Shown here piece after piece: positions 1-8,831 of a DNA stretch of 39,210 bases. The stretch's first letter is position 1, and each line of letters starts with the position of its first letter. Source of the DNA: Bacteroidota bacterium (lineage in GTDB: Bacteria > Bacteroidota > Bacteroidia > Chitinophagales > Chitinophagaceae); contig JAFDXI010000036.1 in NCBI GenBank assembly GCA_018268035.1, forward strand, positions 1 through 39,210, written 5' to 3'. The notes beneath the pieces are model-generated. The model was given only the letters and a program-made list of their open reading frames with translations. It ran no database searches and was not told the origin of the DNA. Position numbers and translations under genes: made by a program.

Positions 1-185
1 AAGCTGTTCCCTGCCCTTCTCAATCATCTTTGTTGCAGATGCCTTCAAAAACTCAATACTCAAAACATAAAAACGGTCTAAATCCTTTTGAAAAATCTGT
101 CCAGTTTATCGGGGGCTAAGACAGTGGAAACGATTATGCAGAAAATAAATTTCAAGAGCCTAAGACTTTCGAAGAACTTTCCGGA

Positions 186-1103
186 GTGGAGCTTGATAGA
201 CCAAATTACAGGCCTGAAGCAAAAAGGAAAAGTGGACCCAATTTAACCCGACTTGGGGTTTTAAGAATGGATGTTGATAATCTTGGTGCAATTTTCAGAC
301 GGGGTCTCCATCCTTCAAAACGTAGTTTTAGCAGGTACAGTACTTTAAGTAGGTCGCTGGATTGGTTTTTTAAAGGATACTTAAATACAATTTGGACAAG
401 TAATGATGAGTACAAAAAATTTTCTCAGATTATTTATAGTGGAGGTGATGATTTATTTATTGTAGGTAAATGGGATATACTCATAAAAATGGCTTATGAT
501 ATTCAATCAGCTTTCAAGAGTTGGGTTTGTGAAAATGGAGAACTTACCATTAGTGGCGGTATGTCTATTGTCGGGCCGCGATTTCCAATATTAAAAAGCG
601 CATCATACAGTCACGATTTTGAGAGTGCAGCAAAGACTTATGTATATGGTACAGAGAAAAAGAATGCATTTTCATTTATTAATTATAATGTACATGGCAG
701 TGGTGAATTATTGAATGTGGTATTGAATTGGGATGCAGAGTATCCATATATATATAGACTTAAAGAAGAAATAAAAACCTTAATATACATGAAAGATGGA
801 CTGCCAGAAGGCTTTACTTCTGCTATATTTAACCTGATGCAACAAGCGAAGATGGTTAAAAATCAAGAAGGGTTATATTATCCCACTGTACTTCGTGTAA
901 TCTGGTTAGCAGCCTATCAATTTAAACGAAGCAGTGATGGAAAATGTGAAGCAGTAAAAGAGTTTTTAAAAAAATGGACAACAGCAATCATGACAGGGAA
1001 ACCACCTGACAATAATGCACCAGTTGAAACCCAATATCACGCATTACAATTTCTTGGTATTGCCGGACGATGGGCTTCACTGGAAGAACGTAGTAAAATG
1101 TAA
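186..1103 (+). CDS. cas10: Cas10/Csm1, C-terminal part (frame interrupted upstream)
   Basis: This is the large subunit of the type III-A effector; on target-RNA binding its Palm domain makes cyclic oligoadenylates. The visible part begins with the Palm2 core (LGVLRMDVDNLGAIF) and carries the cyclase motif SGGDDLF near residue 87, followed by the helical D4 region. Only about 305 residues are present, against roughly 750-850 for a full Csm1. The GTG at 186 is only the first possible start. Coding sequence clearly continues upstream (TFEELSG, typical of the segment before Palm2), but that frame meets TAA at 117-119, just after VQFIGG, and no start codon lies between the stop and 186. So either cas10 is broken here or the base is an error. 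The rest of the gene lies outside the window. Csm2 follows after 34 nt. Identity is secure; functional status is not. Confidence 0.88.
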   Translation: MELDRPNYRPEAKRKSGPNLTRLGVLRMDVDNLGAIFRRGLHPSKRSFSRYSTLSRSLDWFFKGYLNTIWTSNDEYKKFSQIIYSGGDDLFIVGKWDILIKMAYDIQSAFKSWVCENGELTISGGMSIVGPRFPILKSASYSHDFESAAKTYVYGTEKKNAFSFINYNVHGSGELLNVVLNWDAEYPYIYRLKEEIKTLIYMKDGLPEGFTSAIFNLMQQAKMVKNQEGLYYPTVLRVIWLAAYQFKRSSDGKCEAVKEFLKKWTTAIMTGKPPDNNAPVETQYHALQFLGIAGRWASLEERSKM

Positions 1104-1137
1104 ACATTAATATTTTCACCTTTAAAATGTAATTAAT

Positions 1138-1641
1138 ATGCCAGACAGAAATAATCCTTATAATTCCAATCGGGGAAACCAATATAGGAGACAATCTCCA
1201 TCTTATAAGGCAGACAGAAATTACCATCAGGAAGAGTTAATAGGTGGTAAAAGTAATGCCCAATGGGCCAATGATATAAAGAAATGGGTGACTGATGGAA
1301 TTAATAAAGAGACCATAATCTATGCAGAGGCTATGGGTAAAAAATTAAAAGATGATGGACTTACAACTTCACAAATAAGAAATGTATTTGGTGAGATGCG
1401 AAAAATACAATTGAATGGATTTGAAGAAGAGATGTCTAGCTTTTTATTGCTTCGTCCAAAATTAGCCTATGCCGCAAAACGGCAGAATGCCAAGGGGATG
1501 GATGCTTTTTATGAACTTTTTTGTACAGCATATGATGCAATAAATACAGAGGATAAAAAGAATTCTCCAAAACAGTTTGATCAACTTTTGCAGGTTATGG
1601 AAGCCGTTCTTGCATATCACAAATATTATGGTGGTCAATAA
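1138..1641 (+). CDS. csm2: Csm2, small subunit of type III-A complex
   Basis: Small alpha-helical subunit that forms the inner filament of the Csm complex along the crRNA-target duplex. The protein is 167 aa with a low-complexity Asn/Arg/Tyr-rich N-terminus (about 1-35), then the Csm2 core. Recognisable pieces are LTTSQIRNVFGEMRKIQ, the KLAYAAKR segment, and a C-terminal helix ending AYHKYYGG. It starts with ATG 34 nt after cas10 and is followed 30 nt later by csm3, so it is in the same operon. The length is slightly above the usual 120-150 aa because of the N-terminal tail. Confidence 0.9.
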   Translation: MPDRNNPYNSNRGNQYRRQSPSYKADRNYHQEELIGGKSNAQWANDIKKWVTDGINKETIIYAEAMGKKLKDDGLTTSQIRNVFGEMRKIQLNGFEEEMSSFLLLRPKLAYAAKRQNAKGMDAFYELFCTAYDAINTEDKKNSPKQFDQLLQVMEAVLAYHKYYGGQ

Positions 1642-1671
1642 TCATTTATTTAATTATCAAAAAAAATTATC

Positions 1672-2427
1672 ATGAATAAATTATTAAAGAAAATCGAAAT
1701 CACTGGAGTATTGACATTAGAAACAGGTCTGCACATTGGAGGTACAAACAGTAGCATGTCTATTGGTGGTATTGATAAAGCAGTTATCAGAAATCCATTA
1801 AATAACCAACCCTTTATCCCGGGTTCTTCTTTGAAAGGTAAGATGAGAAGCCTCGTAGAAATAAGTTCCGGAAATATTGGAGGAAGTAGTGGTGGTGTTG
1901 TAAATAACGGACCTTCCTCAAATATCGGGACATCTGATCATCCATTATCAGCAGATTTATTTGGTAATGCTATCAATAGTGGACAAAAGCCAAGTCGTTT
2001 AATAGTGCGTGATTTGCCATTAATTAATCATGAAGAATTATTGGCAAAAACGGAGATACCTTATACGGAGGGTAAAACAGAAGTAGTGATTGACCGTATT
2101 ACCAGTGCTGCAATGCCTCGCCAAAATGAGCGTGTGCCTGCCGGTGCAACATTTCGATTAAATCTGATTGTAAATATTTGGGAGCAGGATAATAATGAAG
2201 AAGAATTAATTGAATTGCTCTTTACCGGTTTACAATTATTGAGTGATGATTATTTAGGCGGGCATGGTAGTCGTGGATATGGACAAGTTAGCATTGATAT
2301 TGAAGGTATGATTGAAAAATCAAGTACTGAATTTTACTTCGGAAAAAATAATGCAGGCAAATCCATTATGAATAAATACACGAAACAGATTGAAAGATTG
2401 AAATCCAAAAAACAATTTTCAGAATGA
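1672..2427 (+). CDS. csm3: Csm3, RAMP backbone and target-RNA nuclease subunit
   Basis: Cas7-family RAMP subunit that coats the crRNA and cuts bound target RNA at 6-nt intervals. It is 251 aa with the full family signature: an N-terminal RAMP strand with GLHIGG, then IGGIDKAVIRNP, whose Asp aligns with the Csm3 catalytic Asp, then PFIPGSSLKGKMRSLVE. A Gly-rich loop (GGHGSRGYGQV) lies near residue 205. The stop overlaps the csm4 start by 4 nt (ATGA), indicating translational coupling. All key residues visible by eye are present, so target-RNA cleavage should be intact. Confidence 0.95.
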   Translation: MNKLLKKIEITGVLTLETGLHIGGTNSSMSIGGIDKAVIRNPLNNQPFIPGSSLKGKMRSLVEISSGNIGGSSGGVVNNGPSSNIGTSDHPLSADLFGNAINSGQKPSRLIVRDLPLINHEELLAKTEIPYTEGKTEVVIDRITSAAMPRQNERVPAGATFRLNLIVNIWEQDNNEEELIELLFTGLQLLSDDYLGGHGSRGYGQVSIDIEGMIEKSSTEFYFGKNNAGKSIMNKYTKQIERLKSKKQFSE

Positions 2428-3407
2428 GCAAAACTGCTAAGGCTATTAAGCTGCAATTTACAGGCGGATTGCATATTGGGCGTGGTGCAGAAGAATTGGA
2501 CAAGACCGCAATCAATTACAGCAGTGATGCTTTAAAGAGTGCACTGTATGCGATTGGGTTACCTTATTATCCGCAATGGATAGAAAACCACAAATCTTTT
2601 TTTGGAGGATTTTCTATTAGTAGTGCTTTCCCCTGGTGTAATAACGAGTATTTCCTGCCAAAGCCTGGAAATATTCTCTTTAAGTTTGAAAATGCTGATG
2701 AACTGTCAGAAGCAAAAAGTGCAAAAAAAATTTCCTATATCTCATCGTCTGCTTTCCGAAGTTGGGCTTTAAATCCATCTGACTATGTAAGCGTGCAAGA
2801 AAAACAATTGGGAGATGGTACTTTTTTATTTGAAGGTAAAGGGAAAAAATTTCTTTATTCAGATGTTCAACAAAGAGTTCAGGTGCATATGGAGGATGAT
2901 GAGGATACCCTGCCTTTTTATTTTGAACGCATCATGTTTGAAAAAAATAGCGGTCTTTATTTTCTTATATCATTTGAAGATGAAAAACTAATGCCTCAGA
3001 TAATGCATGCCCTGGAACTTTTAGGTAATGTGGGTATTGGTACAGACAGAACTGTTGGAAATGGTCAATTTGAAATAATAAGTATTGAAGATTTTATGTT
3101 GCCGGAAGGTAAGATTGGAGTACAAATGTGCCTTGGCTTATATCTTCCGACTGAAGAAGAATTGGCATCAATAGATTTAGACCATAGCTATTGGAATCTG
3201 GTAAAACGAGGTGGTTATATAGCACTATCAAGCAATTTGGAATTTCGCAGTTTGAGGAAAAATAACATTTACTTTCTTGGGGAAGGAAGTGCGTTTAGTT
3301 CATCACTCCGACTTAATGGACGTTATGTGGATTTGCAGCCAAAATGGAATAATCCGGAAATGCATCCGGTTTGGCGTGATGGATCTCCACTTTTCATCAA
3401 TCTATAA
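2424..3407 (+). CDS. csm4: Csm4, RAMP subunit (Cas5 family)
   Basis: Cas5-like RAMP that caps the 5'-handle end of the crRNA and bridges Cas10 and Csm3. The 327-aa protein opens with an RAMP strand (AIKLQFTGGLHIGRG). It has a central stretch (SAFPWCNNEYFLPKP) typical of Csm4 and a Gly-rich loop GNVGIGTDRTVGNGQF near residues 201-216. The ATG overlaps the csm3 stop by 4 nt and the gene ends 9 nt before csm5. Family length is normal (about 300-330 aa). Confidence 0.92.
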   Translation: MSKTAKAIKLQFTGGLHIGRGAEELDKTAINYSSDALKSALYAIGLPYYPQWIENHKSFFGGFSISSAFPWCNNEYFLPKPGNILFKFENADELSEAKSAKKISYISSSAFRSWALNPSDYVSVQEKQLGDGTFLFEGKGKKFLYSDVQQRVQVHMEDDEDTLPFYFERIMFEKNSGLYFLISFEDEKLMPQIMHALELLGNVGIGTDRTVGNGQFEIISIEDFMLPEGKIGVQMCLGLYLPTEEELASIDLDHSYWNLVKRGGYIALSSNLEFRSLRKNNIYFLGEGSAFSSSLRLNGRYVDLQPKWNNPEMHPVWRDGSPLFINL

Positions 3408-3416
3408 ATCGAAAAT

Positions 3417-4565
3417 ATGGCAACAGCAAAAATCACGACACTGACACCTGTACATATTGGCAATGGTCAAAAATTACTTCGTGATTTTGATTTCATTGTT
3501 GAGAATGGAAAGGTTGGGTTACTTAATCTTGAAAAAGTTGTTCAGGTTATTGGTATAAATAGGTTACCACAATTGACTGCAGAAATTGAAAAAAAGAAAG
3601 TAAAGGATTACTTAAAAAGAACTATTCCTGCTATTTCTTTCAATGAATTATGTGACAGAACAATAAAAACAAATGAGCATATAAGCCAAACAACCGGTGA
3701 ACTTAAAGAACAAATTTATACTTCCCTTCAGGGACCTTGCATCCCCGGTTCCTCATTAAAAGGTAGTTTGCGCACTTTAATGTTGAGCTACTTAACAGAT
3801 GATTCAAGAAATAACGAAACTCAGCAAAGAGAATTTTTAAGAAATGTAAATTGGAATGGTAAGATCCAGTTTGATAAATTAGATAGAGTTTTATTTGGTG
3901 ATACTGCCAATGTGAAAAGTACCCGCTTCCTTATAGTTGGTGATATTCAATTTAAAAATGGTGATACTGAAATACACGAGTTGAGTTACATCAACCAATT
4001 AGGTGATGAAAGTTGGGAGTACGAAACCAATAAACTGCAGTTGGTAGAATGTATCAGGGCTGGTGCTTCTGCAACATTTCAATTAAAATTGAATCTGGAA
4101 TTGGCTGAAATATACCGTAAAAAGCAGGAAAGGTTGGTTTCATTTAATCCGGAAAATCGGACCATGCCTTCATTGAAAGACCTGACATTTTTCGATAAGG
4201 ATGAGGCAACTTTTCTGACCAATGTAAATTTGAGAACCCGAAAGCTACTACAGTGGGACATCAAAAAACTTAAGGACCTGGAAGCCGAGCAGGATTTGAT
4301 TGATGCACTGGTAAAGATTCAAAAGATAGCTGATACATGTAAGGATGGGGAAGCTGTAGTAAGAGTGGGAGGACATAATGGATGGCATTTTATGACGGGT
4401 CGTTGGATGATGTATGATAAAGATGTTTTCACAGATGAAATGTTTGATGCAATGCAAGCATCTGCTCAGCGTACCAATCGTTATATAGGTCAGCAGTTTC
4501 CGAAGACAAGGAAAATGACTGATGCCGGATTACCATTAGGGTTTGTAAAAATTGCATTGAAATAA
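3417..4565 (+). CDS. csm5: Csm5, RAMP subunit at the 3' end of the crRNA
   Basis: RAMP subunit placed at the 3' end of the crRNA, needed for crRNA maturation and complex assembly. The protein is 382 aa. The N-terminal RAMP strand is ITTLTPVHIGNGQKL, and the diagnostic motif PCIPGSSLKGSLRTLM is near residue 110. The C-terminal half is mixed helical and ends at PLGFVKIALK. It follows csm4 by 9 nt and precedes csm6 by 36 nt, completing a csm2-3-4-5 order standard for subtype III-A. Confidence 0.93.
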   Translation: MATAKITTLTPVHIGNGQKLLRDFDFIVENGKVGLLNLEKVVQVIGINRLPQLTAEIEKKKVKDYLKRTIPAISFNELCDRTIKTNEHISQTTGELKEQIYTSLQGPCIPGSSLKGSLRTLMLSYLTDDSRNNETQQREFLRNVNWNGKIQFDKLDRVLFGDTANVKSTRFLIVGDIQFKNGDTEIHELSYINQLGDESWEYETNKLQLVECIRAGASATFQLKLNLELAEIYRKKQERLVSFNPENRTMPSLKDLTFFDKDEATFLTNVNLRTRKLLQWDIKKLKDLEAEQDLIDALVKIQKIADTCKDGEAVVRVGGHNGWHFMTGRWMMYDKDVFTDEMFDAMQASAQRTNRYIGQQFPKTRKMTDAGLPLGFVKIALK

Positions 4566-4601
4566 TAACTAATAAGTTCTTGAAATTGAAAATTTCAACA
4601 A

Positions 4602-6074
4602 ATGAATCATTTAATCATAACTACGGGTAATAGTGATATCCAATTTTACAGACCTGACATCGAACAACAAAAGAATATTTCATTAATTAAAGAGGATGAC
4701 AAATTATATGTTTCAATAGATGGTGATAAAATAAATATTGTCCAGAACAGGTTTCAAAAAGATTGGTTATTACTTGCATCTTGTAGGAAGGATGGCGATT
4801 TATTAAAGAAGCATTTTGCATCTTTTGAAAAAATAATTCACCTTCCCCTTATACAACCTACACTTGATTATTTGAAACAGTATGAAATTCTTTTTAGTAA
4901 AGTCTCAATTGTATACACAGATCAAAAGGACGAGAAGTTTAGAAAAAATGATACACTTTTTATAAAAGATATTATTGAGCTAAAACTAAAAGAACAATAT
5001 CCAAATATAGAAGTTGATTTTTTGGGAATAGAAAAGGTAACTGATATAGATGCACTTTATCCAATCATGTATGCAAAAGTTAGAGTTTGGAGGAACCACC
5101 TTGCTGAGAATGCACAGGTTTACCTGGCTGACCAGGGTGGTATTGATCAGATTAACCAGAGCTTGCGTTTACAATTACTCCAGGCATTCAAAACGCGAAT
5201 TCATATTTTGCAGAAAGCAGAAGCCGCAGATACCAAAGAACTTCAATTTCCTCAACTTTTCTTAAAAGATCTGGCCAGGCAAAATATAATTAAACATGTG
5301 AATGATTATGAATTCAACAAAGTAGATGATACGTTGCAACCTGAGAATTGGGTAATTCGCCTTTCAGAATATGCCGCCCGAAGACTGGAATTGCAATATG
5401 AAAAAATTTACCAGGTTGCTGAACAAGCCAATGCTATTTTAAAGAAAGAGAACAGGCTTGAGTTGCCAAAATGGAACTGGAAAAAAATGAGATCAGAAAA
5501 TCGTCTTGATACAAATAAAATTATAATTAGAGATTTATATCTTGCCGCAAAAATCCAATTTAAAAATGCCAGGTACAATGAATTCATCTGGCGTATGTTT
5601 ACAATCTATGAAAATTTTTTGCGAGAGCCCATTGATACTATTTTGCAGACTGATTCTTTGCATACCGCTTTTAATAGCCAACTAAACCGTTATGACACAA
5701 ATAAAAAGTGGGATCAACTTTTAGAAAAACTTGACCTCACATTAAAGAAACTTCTTTGCGATAATAAAATCTTTACTTCCAATCCCAACAGGGCATCTTA
5801 CAGTTTTATTTTTTATTATTTAGTAAATAAGAATATCATATCATCACCTGTTCAAAATGAAGATTTAAAAAGTTTAGAAATGGAATTGAATGAACTTTCC
5901 GGGAGAAGAAATGGTGTTATGCATAAGATGGGCTCAGTAAATAAAAATGATCTGGGTTCGTATTTTTCTTCGCCTGATGCTAAGGGATTTCAACTGCTTG
6001 ATCAATGGTTTGGCATCCAGGGTATGGGTGATTTTGATTTGTATAGAGAACAAATTTTGGATTATTATCAATAA
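4602..6074 (+). CDS. csm6: Csm6-like CARF-HEPN ribonuclease
   Basis: Ancillary effector of type III systems: a CARF domain senses cyclic oligoadenylate made by Cas10 and switches on a HEPN RNase that degrades RNA non-specifically. In this 490-aa protein the N-terminus has the CARF-type strand and loop LIITTGNSD, and a second Gly loop (DQGGIDQINQ) sits near residues 176-185. The C-terminus carries the HEPN catalytic motif R-x4-H (R436 to H441, in GRRNGVMH). Placement directly after csm5 fits Csm6. Assignment to a particular Csm6/Csx1 subfamily and the ring size of the activator cannot be read from sequence. If Cas10 is truly broken, this nuclease would lack its in-cis signal source. Confidence 0.88.
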   Translation: MNHLIITTGNSDIQFYRPDIEQQKNISLIKEDDKLYVSIDGDKINIVQNRFQKDWLLLASCRKDGDLLKKHFASFEKIIHLPLIQPTLDYLKQYEILFSKVSIVYTDQKDEKFRKNDTLFIKDIIELKLKEQYPNIEVDFLGIEKVTDIDALYPIMYAKVRVWRNHLAENAQVYLADQGGIDQINQSLRLQLLQAFKTRIHILQKAEAADTKELQFPQLFLKDLARQNIIKHVNDYEFNKVDDTLQPENWVIRLSEYAARRLELQYEKIYQVAEQANAILKKENRLELPKWNWKKMRSENRLDTNKIIIRDLYLAAKIQFKNARYNEFIWRMFTIYENFLREPIDTILQTDSLHTAFNSQLNRYDTNKKWDQLLEKLDLTLKKLLCDNKIFTSNPNRASYSFIFYYLVNKNIISSPVQNEDLKSLEMELNELSGRRNGVMHKMGSVNKNDLGSYFSSPDAKGFQLLDQWFGIQGMGDFDLYREQILDYYQ

Positions 6075-6085
6075 TATCAGAAATT

Positions 6086-6175
6086 ATGGAAGCACTGATA
6101 AAAACTGTTGTTTCTCTAAGAAATCTTCCACCTTCAATTTCATTCGGTTCAGGAATTATTAAATTAATCCTGTAA
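6086..6175 (+). CDS. 29-codon ORF, possible 5' fragment of a lost gene
   Basis: An ATG 11 nt after the csm6 stop opens a 29-codon frame (MEALIKTVVSLRNLPPSISF onward, ending IIKLIL). Its stop codon lies inside the left arm of the inverted repeat at 6162-6175. The amphipathic, ordered look suggests the first codons of a former operon member whose remainder was replaced by the ATPase gene. It could equally be a chance ORF. I do not recognise the family. Confidence 0.3.
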   Translation: MEALIKTVVSLRNLPPSISFGSGIIKLIL

Positions 6176-6210
6176 TTTTAAATATTTAATTTAAATTTAC
6201 AGGATTAATT
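6162..6210. repeat. 14-bp perfect inverted repeat upstream of ATPase gene
   Basis: Left arm AATTAATCCTGTAA (6162-6175) and right arm TTACAGGATTAATT (6197-6210) are perfect inverse complements around a 21-nt AT-only core. That core can extend the pairing after one mismatch. The ATPase ATG lies 6 nt downstream. The repeat could be a dimeric-regulator operator, a terminator-like hairpin ending the csm transcript, or one border of an inserted segment. No matching arm was found after the ATPase gene. Confidence 0.75.
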
Positions 6211-6216
6211 CTATGT

Positions 6217-7377
6217 ATGGTTCAGAGAGATTTAATAAAAATTATCAAACAAGACCTGAAAAAAGTACCCTCTGTGGTATTGTTTGGCCCAAGGCAAACC
6301 GGTAAAACTACCCTGGTCAAGCAATTAATGAGCGAATCTAAAAGCAGGTATCTGTATTTAGATATGGAATCTCCGGCCGATAAAGCCAGGCTTACAGACC
6401 CTGAGTTATTCCTGTCGCGGGTCGCAGACAAAACCGTCATCATAGATGAAGTGCAAACCATGCCACATCTTTTCCCTGTACTTCGATCACTGATTGACCG
6501 CAACAGAAAGCCCGGACGATTTCTTCTTTTGGGTTCGGCTTCACCCGAATTGATTCAACAAAGTGCAGAGTCCTTAGCCGGCCGCATTCGCTACAGGGAG
6601 CTGTTCCCCTTTTCTTTAGAAGAAATAGGATTTACAAACCAGGAAAAGCTATGGTTCAGGGGAGGTTTTCCCAGAGCTTATCTTGCTAAAAACGATGCAG
6701 AGGCCATAGAATGGCTGAATGATTTTATTTACAGCTATGTAAGCCGCGACCTGCGAATGCTCGGTCTATCCATGCAACCTACAGAGATAACCCGTTTGCT
6801 GCAAATGCTGGCACACCAACACGGTCAATTATTGAATCATTCTAACCTGGCGCGCTCCCTTGGCATATCTATGCCTTCGGTAAAAAAAGCCATGTATTAT
6901 TTAGAGGAGGCCATGCTTATCAGAACACTTCAGCCCTGGTTTATAAACGTGGGTAAACGGTTAGTGAAGTCGCCCAAAGTTTTTATTCGCGATTCAGGAA
7001 TGCTTCATAACCTGCTGTTCGTGCAGGCCTATGAGCAATTGATGGGGCATCCACAGGCCGGGCATTCGTGGGAGGGGTTTGTTGTGCAGCAGATATTAAC
7101 GGTTTTACCCGAAAATATTCAGCCGTGGTTTTACAGAAGCCAGGATAACGCTGAAATAGATTTGATTTTAACTAAGGCTAACCACGCGCAATGTGCCATA
7201 GAAATCAAACTGACCAATGCACCAGAAATCAGGAGGGGTAATACGGAAGCCATTGCTGATTTGAAGCCCAAACACACTATCATTATAACCCCCGGTGCAG
7301 ATACATACCCCCTAAAAGATAAGTGGGTTGTGTATAACCTGGAAAATTTCCTGAAAGAAATGGAAAGCCTTTTATAA
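6217..7377 (+). CDS. AAA ATPase with DUF4143 / PD-(D/E)XK-like C-terminus
   Basis: The 386-aa protein has a P-loop near residues 24-32 (GPRQTGKTT), Walker B VIIDEV near 74-79, and a GSASPEL sensor-like segment. A DUF4143 part follows (FRGGFPRAYLA, then a winged-helix-like SLGISMPSVKKAMYYLEEA). The C-terminal end has the spaced acidic residues of a PD-(D/E)XK fold (SWEGFV, AEIDLIL, AIEIKLT). Such proteins are common, mobile and poorly characterised; a link to CRISPR immunity is not established. By eye this gene is more GC-rich than the csm genes, and it sits behind an inverted repeat, so it was probably acquired separately. An upstream ATG at 6213 is out of frame. Confidence 0.85.
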   Translation: MVQRDLIKIIKQDLKKVPSVVLFGPRQTGKTTLVKQLMSESKSRYLYLDMESPADKARLTDPELFLSRVADKTVIIDEVQTMPHLFPVLRSLIDRNRKPGRFLLLGSASPELIQQSAESLAGRIRYRELFPFSLEEIGFTNQEKLWFRGGFPRAYLAKNDAEAIEWLNDFIYSYVSRDLRMLGLSMQPTEITRLLQMLAHQHGQLLNHSNLARSLGISMPSVKKAMYYLEEAMLIRTLQPWFINVGKRLVKSPKVFIRDSGMLHNLLFVQAYEQLMGHPQAGHSWEGFVVQQILTVLPENIQPWFYRSQDNAEIDLILTKANHAQCAIEIKLTNAPEIRRGNTEAIADLKPKHTIIITPGADTYPLKDKWVVYNLENFLKEMESLL

Positions 7378-7420
7378 ATCGCCGAAGCATAATTCTATAA
7401 ATATCAAAAGCTCATTTCCT

Positions 7421-8830
7421 ATGCCATATCCTTTTAACGACAAACAGCAACAGGTATTCAATCAGTTAAAGGCATTTGCTAAAGATAAAACTATCAATAC
7501 CTTTATTCTGAATGGTTATGCCGGTACCGGAAAAACTTTTCTGATTCAGTATTATGCCAAATACCTCAAACAAAAGAAAATAAAATTTTCCCTACTGGCT
7601 ACCACCGGAAGAGCAGCCGCTGTGCTGAGAGGCAAGACGGAGTTGCCAACTTCTACAGTTCATGGTGCATTGTATTCTTTCTCAAAAGTGGATGGCGATG
7701 ATGAAGACATTCCGGATGATGCACCTGCAGATGCTTTCGGTCAGATGCGGTTGATCTTTGAGTCCAATAAAAAATTGGAAGATAATTGTATTTACATAGT
7801 AGATGAAGCTTCTATGCTGGCCAGTGAGGCTTCGAATGATAATTCTTTTGCAGTCTTTGGTTCCGGATCATTATTGCCTGATTTGTTGAAGGCAATTGGA
7901 ATTAATAAAATCATTTTTGTTGGCGACCCCTGCCAGCTCCCTCCCATCAATCAAATCATAAGCCCTGCTCTCGATGAAAAATGGTTGAATACATCCGGTA
8001 GAATCGCAGTTACCGCAACACTTGAAAAAATTATGCGAACGAATGAAAATAATGATATTCTCGATATCGCTTCTGATGTGCGCATGTCTGTTGGAGTTAC
8101 TCCATCATCAAAGTGGATTAAACTTCCTGCACGCAATAAAAATAATTGCATTATTGTGCCGGATGGAAACACATTATTTTTAGAATATTTTGCACGGTTC
8201 CTGCAATTTGGGCCAAAAGGAACAATCGCTATTGCTCATAGCAATATGATGTGTAATCACCTGAATAAATATTTTCGTAAAAGATTATATCCCGAAAGTA
8301 ATAAACTGATTGAGCCAGGTGAAATACTGATGGTAACCCAGAATAACCACCTGGTGCCTCTTACTAACGGCGATTTTGTCAAAGTACTTCATTTAGGTGA
8401 AGTAACACTACAGGCTAACCTTAAGTTTCAGAATGTACGGGTTTCACATTTGGACACAGAAAAAGAATTCGAACTGAAACTTGCTCTGGATCCTTTTGCC
8501 AATTTTGCTGCTAATCTTACTGTGGACCAGCAGCGAAATTTAATGATTGATTTCTCAAGGAGGATGAGGCGAAAAGGTTTTAAACCGAAATCAGAGGAAT
8601 ATTACAATGCCATGCGAACAGACACCTTTCTGAATTCTTTAAGGGCTACTTATGGCTATGTAGTTACATGTCATAAAGCACAGGGTGGCGAATGGGATGA
8701 TGTGTTTCTTTTCCTCGACAAAAAAATGTATGGATATATGTCTCCTGACCAGATGCGCCGATGGTGGTACACAGCAATTACGAGAACGAAAGAACATTTG
8801 TATCTTCACGATGGTTGGTGGCTTACATAA
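7421..8830 (+). CDS. SF1B DNA helicase, RecD/Pif1/Dda-like
   Basis: A single-protein UvrD/RecD-superfamily helicase of 469 aa. Motif I is GYAGTGKT (residues 32-39), motif Ia LATTGRAA, motif II IVDEAS (about 126-131) and motif III FVGDPCQLPPI. The C-terminal motifs are VTCHKAQGGEWDDVF (motif V) and YTAITRTKEHLYL (motif VI). No nuclease domain is seen. The stop is followed after one base by the ATG of the TPR-CSD gene, so the two are translationally linked. Its position between the interference and adaptation genes suggests DNA unwinding during spacer processing or target handling, but that is inference; it may be a passenger defence gene. Confidence 0.88.
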   Translation: MPYPFNDKQQQVFNQLKAFAKDKTINTFILNGYAGTGKTFLIQYYAKYLKQKKIKFSLLATTGRAAAVLRGKTELPTSTVHGALYSFSKVDGDDEDIPDDAPADAFGQMRLIFESNKKLEDNCIYIVDEASMLASEASNDNSFAVFGSGSLLPDLLKAIGINKIIFVGDPCQLPPINQIISPALDEKWLNTSGRIAVTATLEKIMRTNENNDILDIASDVRMSVGVTPSSKWIKLPARNKNNCIIVPDGNTLFLEYFARFLQFGPKGTIAIAHSNMMCNHLNKYFRKRLYPESNKLIEPGEILMVTQNNHLVPLTNGDFVKVLHLGEVTLQANLKFQNVRVSHLDTEKEFELKLALDPFANFAANLTVDQQRNLMIDFSRRMRRKGFKPKSEEYYNAMRTDTFLNSLRATYGYVVTCHKAQGGEWDDVFLFLDKKMYGYMSPDQMRRWWYTAITRTKEHLYLHDGWWLT

Positions 8831-8831
8831 T

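Noticed and set aside
8685-8831. Longer N-terminus for the TPR-CSD protein
   Set aside because: This part lies inside conserved helicase motifs V and VI in another frame; an ATG one base after the helicase stop is a better start.
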